64,000 nt of DNA from Manihot esculenta (taxonomy: Eukaryota; Streptophyta; Magnoliopsida; Malpighiales; Euphorbiaceae): NCBI RefSeq assembly GCF_001659605.2, contig NC_035171.2, positions 2,114,325-2,178,324 on the forward strand, in the 5' to 3' direction. Every line of letters begins with the position of its first letter. Positions within the stretch are counted from its first letter, which is position 1. The position numbers and the translations under genes were made by a program. Of this stretch, positions 58,664 to 64,000 are shown one piece after another. The notes under the pieces were generated by a model that had not been told where the DNA came from, searched no databases, and was given only the letters and a program-made list of their open reading frames with translations.

Positions 58664-59683
58664 GAAAGTTCTCGATGAGGTATGGTGCAATTTGACATCA
58701 AGAGCAGCCAGAAGAGGACCACAAATTTTGATGCTGTTAAGCATATTGGGAAATGGTGAACCCCCCCTCTAGATTTTCCTAAAAGACAAGAAGCCTCTTT
58801 TGCATTGATGATACAGCTAATGACTGCAAAGCTGTTCTTCTAGCATTTCAATTACTCAAACATAACAAGCATGATTAATCAGTATCAGTTCGGTGGCAAA
58901 TTCACATTACTAGTACATCATTATCTGAACTCCTGATTAAACATTGGCAGTCCTCAAATTAAGTATTAGATTATGTATTTCTAAGAGTTGCTAATTGTGC
59001 CCTTTGATGATCACCAAAGTACAAAACTTGAGAAAATTACAGTGGTGAAAGACAGGGAGAGATGATTAGGATATCATGAAATTTGTGGTCCAATAGCAGC
59101 ACATGGGAAGAAAGATAGGAGGATTATAACAGAACAATTTGACAGCTAAGAGCTATAAGGGGTATCAATCAAAATTCTGCTGTCCTTTAGATGGCAACCA
59201 TGTAACCTTTGTGTGGTATAGAAGAATTCCCCTCCTCCTAAGCTTTCTGCCAAACAGAATGGGCATAAATGAACTAATTAACCAATGCTTCAACTTCTTT
59301 CACCTGTTCATCATTAAAGTGCAAACAAGAATAACATTCTTTTCAGAAAACCATCACAGAAAAGTGGTGGCAGGGAAGTTAGAGGGGCATAAAAATCATT
59401 AAGAATCTTTATTAGATATTTTTAAGATAAGCACTTGTGTGCTTAACAGAGTTTTCCTAGTTTTAGATGCAGAAATCTAAATGCATTTGTGAATTGAGTG
59501 CTTCATAGATCATAGCTGAAGAAACTGTGGTTAATGCACTGGTAATTGTCCTAAATAAACAAACTTAACATCATCCATGTGATTCATAATAATGTTTTAT
59601 GTTGAAAAACTAAAAAACGAAGCTTAACTTCAACTTTAGTCGACCATATAGCATCCTCACTGGTAATGGAGAGGCAGATAATT

Positions 59684-59747
59684 CATATGCAAAATGCAAA
59701 ATCACCAAGAAATGCCATATGCAAAATGCAAAATCACCAAGAAATGC
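59684..59747. repeat. Perfect 32-bp tandem duplication
   Basis: Units 59684-59715 and 59716-59747 (CATATGCAAAATGCAAAATC...) are identical and adjacent, and the second ends next to the donor-like site of the exon-like segment. Each unit also contains a short internal repeat, GCAAAAT. Confidence 0.9.
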
Positions 59748-59751
59748 TTAC

Positions 59752-59847
59752 CTGAACATACATGACAAAATGCCCGGACATCCTTAGTAGAACTTCTCCC
59801 CAAGTAACAGCTGCATCCAAGCCAACATGGGCCTCAGGTCCATTATC
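59752..59847 (-). other. Exon-like segment with both splice signals, product not recognised
   Basis: A 96-nt open stretch on the minus strand, bounded by a TTTGGGCTTAG acceptor and a CAG/GTAAGC donor, exactly 32 codons in phase 0: DNGPEAHVGLDAAVTWGE, then VLLRMSGHFVMYVQ. The composition looks like protein. Neighbouring exons were not found with confidence in 58.7-60.7 kb. It may be an internal exon of an unrecognised gene, a relic, or chance. Confidence 0.3.
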
Positions 59848-62845
59848 CTAAGCCCAAAGAATTCCAGAAAAAAGAAAAGAAAGAGAGGCAAATTTGCTAC
59901 AATATATGGAAAAGGAGAATCTTTGTGAGTTTGACTGTTAATTTTAACCCCAAAAGCTAATGTCCACAGTAATACAGATTGTGCAACAGGTCCATTTTTC
60001 ACAAGCAATGGAGACAAAAACAAACTGAAAGCCAAAGCAACACATGCAAAGAAGCATCCACACGTAAAAAGCACAAACATTTCCTGTTCTCCACACTAAA
60101 ATACTGCATTGAAGGGCCAAATTCCCCAGCATTTGATGACCACTACTAACACTATCACCAACAGTAACATTCTTTGCTACAGTCTGCTTATTAAAGAAGG
60201 AAATGAATTGTGAGAACCACAAATGCAACTTTAATGCCTGAACTTAGCTAAACATTATATTAGCAGCTGTACTGAAATGGCAGAATTGAATAAAAGTAGA
60301 CCAAAGAACCCTACCTTTCTTGGTCTCTTAAAAGATAGACGACTAGTCGTCTTAGACTAGGATAGAAACAGTAATCATTTCGGTTTCAGAAAATTAACAA
60401 TCCAAGGTCTAGTCTGCATGGTGTCAAAATTACCCAGAGAAAAAACTATTCCATGGCCTGGATTTCCATCTCTAACCACCCTACTGGCAGCAGAGTGAAT
60501 AAGCCTCTACATGGTTTCCCTCAGGTTTTTTTTCTCATGTCACAGTTTCAGTTTCAGAGCAACTGAGCGAGAACCTTGCTGCGCAGAATGGGACAGAAAA
60601 TAAGAGTGAACCGCTCCGCTGTCCAATCTCCTTTTTACCGCATAAGATTCTAAACCGTACATCATTGGGTTCGGATTCAGAGTCGGACGGGATTCTAATA
60701 GAATTTATTAACTTTTAGGATTTTTAAGAAATTTAGAAATTTATTTTATAAAATTAAATTAGTTAGTTTTTAGTTAAATAAATTATTAGTACATTTGTTA
60801 TATTATTGATAAATGTATAAATATTTAATATTATAGAAATTAAATGATATATTTCGTTAGAATTATAGGTGATAAATAATATAAATATTTAACACGATTT
60901 AATGATTTTTTTAATAAAAGATACTAAATAATTCAATTTTATAAAATATAAAATATATTTTAATGGAGTAATTTTAAAATAAAAATAAATTATTTAATTT
61001 TATAAAAATTTAAAAAGCTAGCAGAAATTCTCTTTTTTAATGGAACCTCAAAATTTAAAATTTTGAAATAAAAATAAAAATTATTTTAATAAGGCTAATA
61101 TGGGGCAAAGTATAAAGAGCAGCCCATACAAACCCAAAAGAGAACATTCAACTAGCCCAAAATCACATCTGAGTTCGAATCCAGAGTCAAAATTAATCAA
61201 ATCAATTGAAATCAAACCAATCAAATCAAACCTAGAGACGAGACTTCCATAGCCTTCCAGATGCCACAGCAGCACTATCCACAAGCAAATCGCTCCGGCC
61301 ACACCGCTACTAGATCAGAACTGAATCAATTTATAATATAAATATATAAAATTTTATATAAATATATATTGGTATGAAATCGGTCTATTTAAGTATTTGC
61401 CCATATTAAACTTACAGAAAGATTATGTATTGTAAAATCTAATAAGGATTTGGTGGCCTGAACAGGAGGCCTGCAAAGCTCCCAGTGAAATTAAATACCT
61501 GATCACAGGGTGAGAACTTAAAAAGACTTGAGAGTTGAGATTATATCAGTGAAACTGCCAAAGGATCTGGCAAAAATAGTTGGCAGTGAAGGATAAAGAT
61601 GAGCATGACTAATATGGAAAGAGAAGAAAAAGCAAATTGAGCAAAGTATTTGGGTTAATAAATGAAAAGCTGAGTGTAGTTGAGGCACAATACAGGAAGA
61701 AATGGCAGGCTGGGCATGTGTAAGTTCATTGTCTGGGGCAGAGAAAAAGAGTGTGAACCGCCCTCACCTCCTCCTCAGAGTGCACTTCCTCTGACAACTC
61801 TCTCTTCTTGCTGCCAACTTTCAACAGATCACACAAAAAAAAACAAAGCTTTTTATTTGCTAGCAGACAAGACCAGTCCTTCCTTTAACCAATAGTTTTT
61901 TCGTTGCTCTGTAATGCCATCACCTTCTCCGAGCTGCTGTCCAAATTCTTCCACCCTTTCTCTTTTTATTTATTCTCATTTTTTTAAGAGAAGAAAGGAT
62001 AGAATTGAGTTCTTGATTTTCTAGCATACATTAATGCTGAGAACTTGTGGCCAATCAGTAGTAGCACTTTAAAATATTTTACTGTTGTCTTGGCCTGACG
62101 TGATCAACCTTGTCAGTATCACAAATCCAAATGATGCATATTTAAGGCACGCTTTTTAAAGGTATCCATCCCACCCATTGATAATCTTTGCAATCAAATT
62201 AGCAGTAGAGGAATAGTATATATAAAAATAAGAAAATCTATACTTGTTTTTAGCAGCAAAACACCCAAGTCGGCAATTTTTGTTTAGTATATTTAGCATT
62301 GTAATAGAAACAAGAAAAGGCAAATGTCTGAAGAAGAGGTGGAAAAGATTGCCACGTTCACTTCCATTATATTTTTGCATTGCAGCTTCACATAATGACA
62401 TGGCACTCATTTCCAAGTCCATAATTTGAACTCAAAGGTTGCAAACAAGACTTGCCCTAATGTTTTTTTTATTATTTTTTTCGTACAGATGTTTATGGAT
62501 ATATGTAAAGATGTCAGCGACAAGAGAAGCAGCAACAGAAGTTACAGAGGTGCAGTCATTATAAGAGCAGACTCACTCAGTGCAAGTCTCAACAGAGAGC
62601 TGAAAAGAGAGGAAGGTGGCAGCAGTTTTATCCTGGAGCTATTTAGTTTTTATCCATGCACAGTGGACGATTCTGCAAAGCAAGAAATGGACTCTTCTGC
62701 TGCAAAAATACTCTTCAAAACTCAAGCCCCACAACAAGACCAAGAACTCAGCTGCCTCTGAAACCTCTCTACAAGGACTAGGTCTTCCTTCTTGGTATTT
62801 CTGAACTTTTTCTATTTTATTTTTTTCTCTCTTTGGTCTCCGTCA

Positions 62846-64000
62846 ATGATGATGAACGCACCAAACACAAGAAATAGGTCTCCTTTCACTCCAACTCAGT
62901 GGCAAGAGCTTGAGCATCAGGCTCTCATTTACAAATATATGGTCTCAGGTGTTCCAATCCCACCTGAACTCATTTATTCTGTCAAAAGAAGCTTGGAGTC
63001 TTCTTTGGCTTCCAGGCTCTTTCCTCACCAACCTGGTAAGCTTCATATATATAGTTTCTTTAACCTTGTAGTTATTAAATTTTGGAGTCAGAAATCAGAA
63101 ACTTGACACTGGGTTTTTGCAGTTGGGTGGGGTTGTTTTCAGGTGGGTTTTGGCAGAAAAGCAGACCCAGAGCCAGGGAGGTGCAGAAGAACAGATGGGA
63201 AGAAATGGAGATGCTCAAAGGAGGCGTTCCCGGACTCCAAATATTGTGAGAGACACATGCACAGAGGCAGAAATCGTTCAAGAAAGCCTGTGGAACTTGC
63301 TTCGACCGCAACTTCGACGACAGCTACAGCTACTGTAACAAATCCTTTACCATCAATCAACAGAAACCTCTCCACCCCAACTTCTCCTTTTGCTTCCTCT
63401 TACTCTTTCTCTCCTCTTTCTTCAACTATGGAGCCTGAAATCCCCGTCTATCAAAATCCTAGCCAAAGCTCCATCCTTAATCCCTTCCTTTACTCTCATT
63501 CTTCATCATCTTCTAGACCTCCTGGTTCTGGTTTTTCCCCTCAAAATAGTGCTACCCATAACTTGTTTTTGGACGCTGGCTCTTCTTCTCATGCAGATAA
63601 GGATTATAGGTTCGTATAAATTAAAACATCTCGATGCATAGATGCATACTTTAGCAAAATTATTGTTTTCTTTTGATGGTTTGATATTTTTTTTTTCCTT
63701 TTTTTAGATATTTTCATGGAATGAGGGAGGTTGTAGATGAGAGAGCTTTCTTCCCTGAAGCTTCAGCAGGGAGTGCAAGAAGCTCACAAGATCCATATCA
63801 GCAATTGGCAATGAGTTCCTATAAAGGCTACTCTCAATTACAATTTCAACGCTTAGCTGATACTTCAAAACAACAAGAAGAAGATCAGCAGCATTGCTTC
63901 GTTTTGGGTACTGATTTTAAGTCATCATCTACAAGACCAATCAAATTAGAAAGAGAAGGTGAAACCCAGAAACCTTTGCACCATTTCTTTGGTGAGTGGC
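62846..64000 (+). CDS. Growth-regulating factor (GRF5/GRF6-like), 3' end outside the window
   Basis: Plant transcription factor that works with GIF coactivators to promote cell proliferation in leaves and other organs. Exons: 62846-63035, 63123-63609, 63708 to beyond 64000. Exon 1 carries the QLQ domain ([28 protein letters not shown]) that binds GIF. Exon 2 carries the WRC domain: [17 protein letters not shown] and [17 protein letters not shown], with zinc ligands C84, C94, C105 and H108. A Ser/Thr/Pro-rich stretch follows. Exon 3 has [20 protein letters not shown] and the conserved LHHFFGEW at the very edge. The start is the first of three Met codons (MMMNAPN); an in-frame upstream Met at 62792 would add 18 hydrophobic residues foreign to the family. 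The codons at the WRC end hold a miR396 target site. The GRF5/6 class is inferred from the exon 3 motifs. Confidence 0.94.
63275..63295 (+). promoter_or_regulatory. miR396 target site in the GRF transcript
   Basis: CGTTCAAGAAAGCCTGTGGAA, coding R-S-R-K-P-V-E at the end of the WRC domain. It pairs with miR396 (5' UUCCACAGCUUUCUUGAACUG) apart from the single-base bulge (extra C) that is characteristic of GRF targets. The predicted effect is transcript cleavage, lowering GRF in mature tissue. Confidence 0.9.

Larger units (their letters stand above)
58664..62845. other. Intergenic region between the germin-like and GRF genes
   Basis: Contains one exon-like segment (59752-59847), a perfect 32-bp duplication, an AT-rich block (60700-61080) and, from about 61700, the probable GRF promoter and leader. 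The frame 62426-62761 lies in the GRF leader region and has no family features. A start-like region on the minus strand near 60600-60660 could be the first exon of the unassigned gene, but this is not established. Confidence 0.4.

Noticed and set aside
62792..62845. Upstream in-frame Met that would extend the GRF by 18 residues
   Set aside because: The extension is hydrophobic and pyrimidine-coded, like a leader; GRF proteins start near the MMMN sequence.
1..64000. A functional gene cluster or novel defence-like system
   Set aside because: Neighbouring genes belong to unrelated housekeeping or regulatory families, with mixed strands and large spacers; no shared promoter or repeat pattern links them.

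Overview
This window is plant nuclear DNA, from a eudicot. It has split genes with canonical GT-AG introns, AT-rich intergenic DNA, and plant-specific families: RLCK-VII kinase, GRAS, GRF, plastid RSH, germin-like protein, and a tandem-domain Thg1. A Malpighiales (Euphorbiaceae-like) source is a guess, not something shown here. Exon models were built by eye from splice sites, reading phase and remembered family sequences. Every complete multi-exon model sums to a multiple of three.

Layout, left to right: an RIPK/PBL-type receptor-like cytoplasmic kinase (minus, 5 exons, 455 aa); exportin-T/PAUSED (minus, 13 exons, 991 aa); an accessory stretch (13-25 kb) with a hAT-type MITE (8-bp target duplication), a 5'-truncated LINE broken by four stops, an LTR fragment, a tiny tRNA-derived SINE and a Mutator-like MITE filled with GAA repeats; a plastid RelA/SpoT homologue of the RSH2/3 class (plus, 6 exons, 736 aa) convergent with TAF9 (minus, 2 coding exons, 176 aa); a small three-helix membrane protein of unknown role (minus); a 516-bp foldback of two inverted repeat copies; an SP1-like RING E3 ligase close to SPL2 (plus, 6 exons, 396 aa) whose second intron carries a 2.1-kb non-autonomous LTR retrotransposon; NSP1 (minus, single exon, 543 aa); a tandem-domain tRNA-His guanylyltransferase (minus, 13 exons, 516 aa) with a broken partial duplicate about 3 kb upstream; a germin-like protein (minus, 208 aa); and the first part of a GRF transcription factor (plus) with a miR396 site, cut by the right edge.

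The genes do not form a pathway or cluster. They are ordinary neighbours on a plant chromosome: tRNA export (exportin-T) and tRNA-His maturation (Thg1), plastid ppGpp signalling (RSH), organelle-envelope ubiquitination (SP1-like), general transcription (TAF9), symbiosis and strigolactone regulation (NSP1), and growth control (GRF). I saw no convincing novel multi-gene system. The most notable points are an Asp-to-Asn change at a metal-ligand position in the first Thg1 domain, the intron-bearing Thg1 relic, several transposons with clear target duplications, and two exon-like segments that I could not assign.
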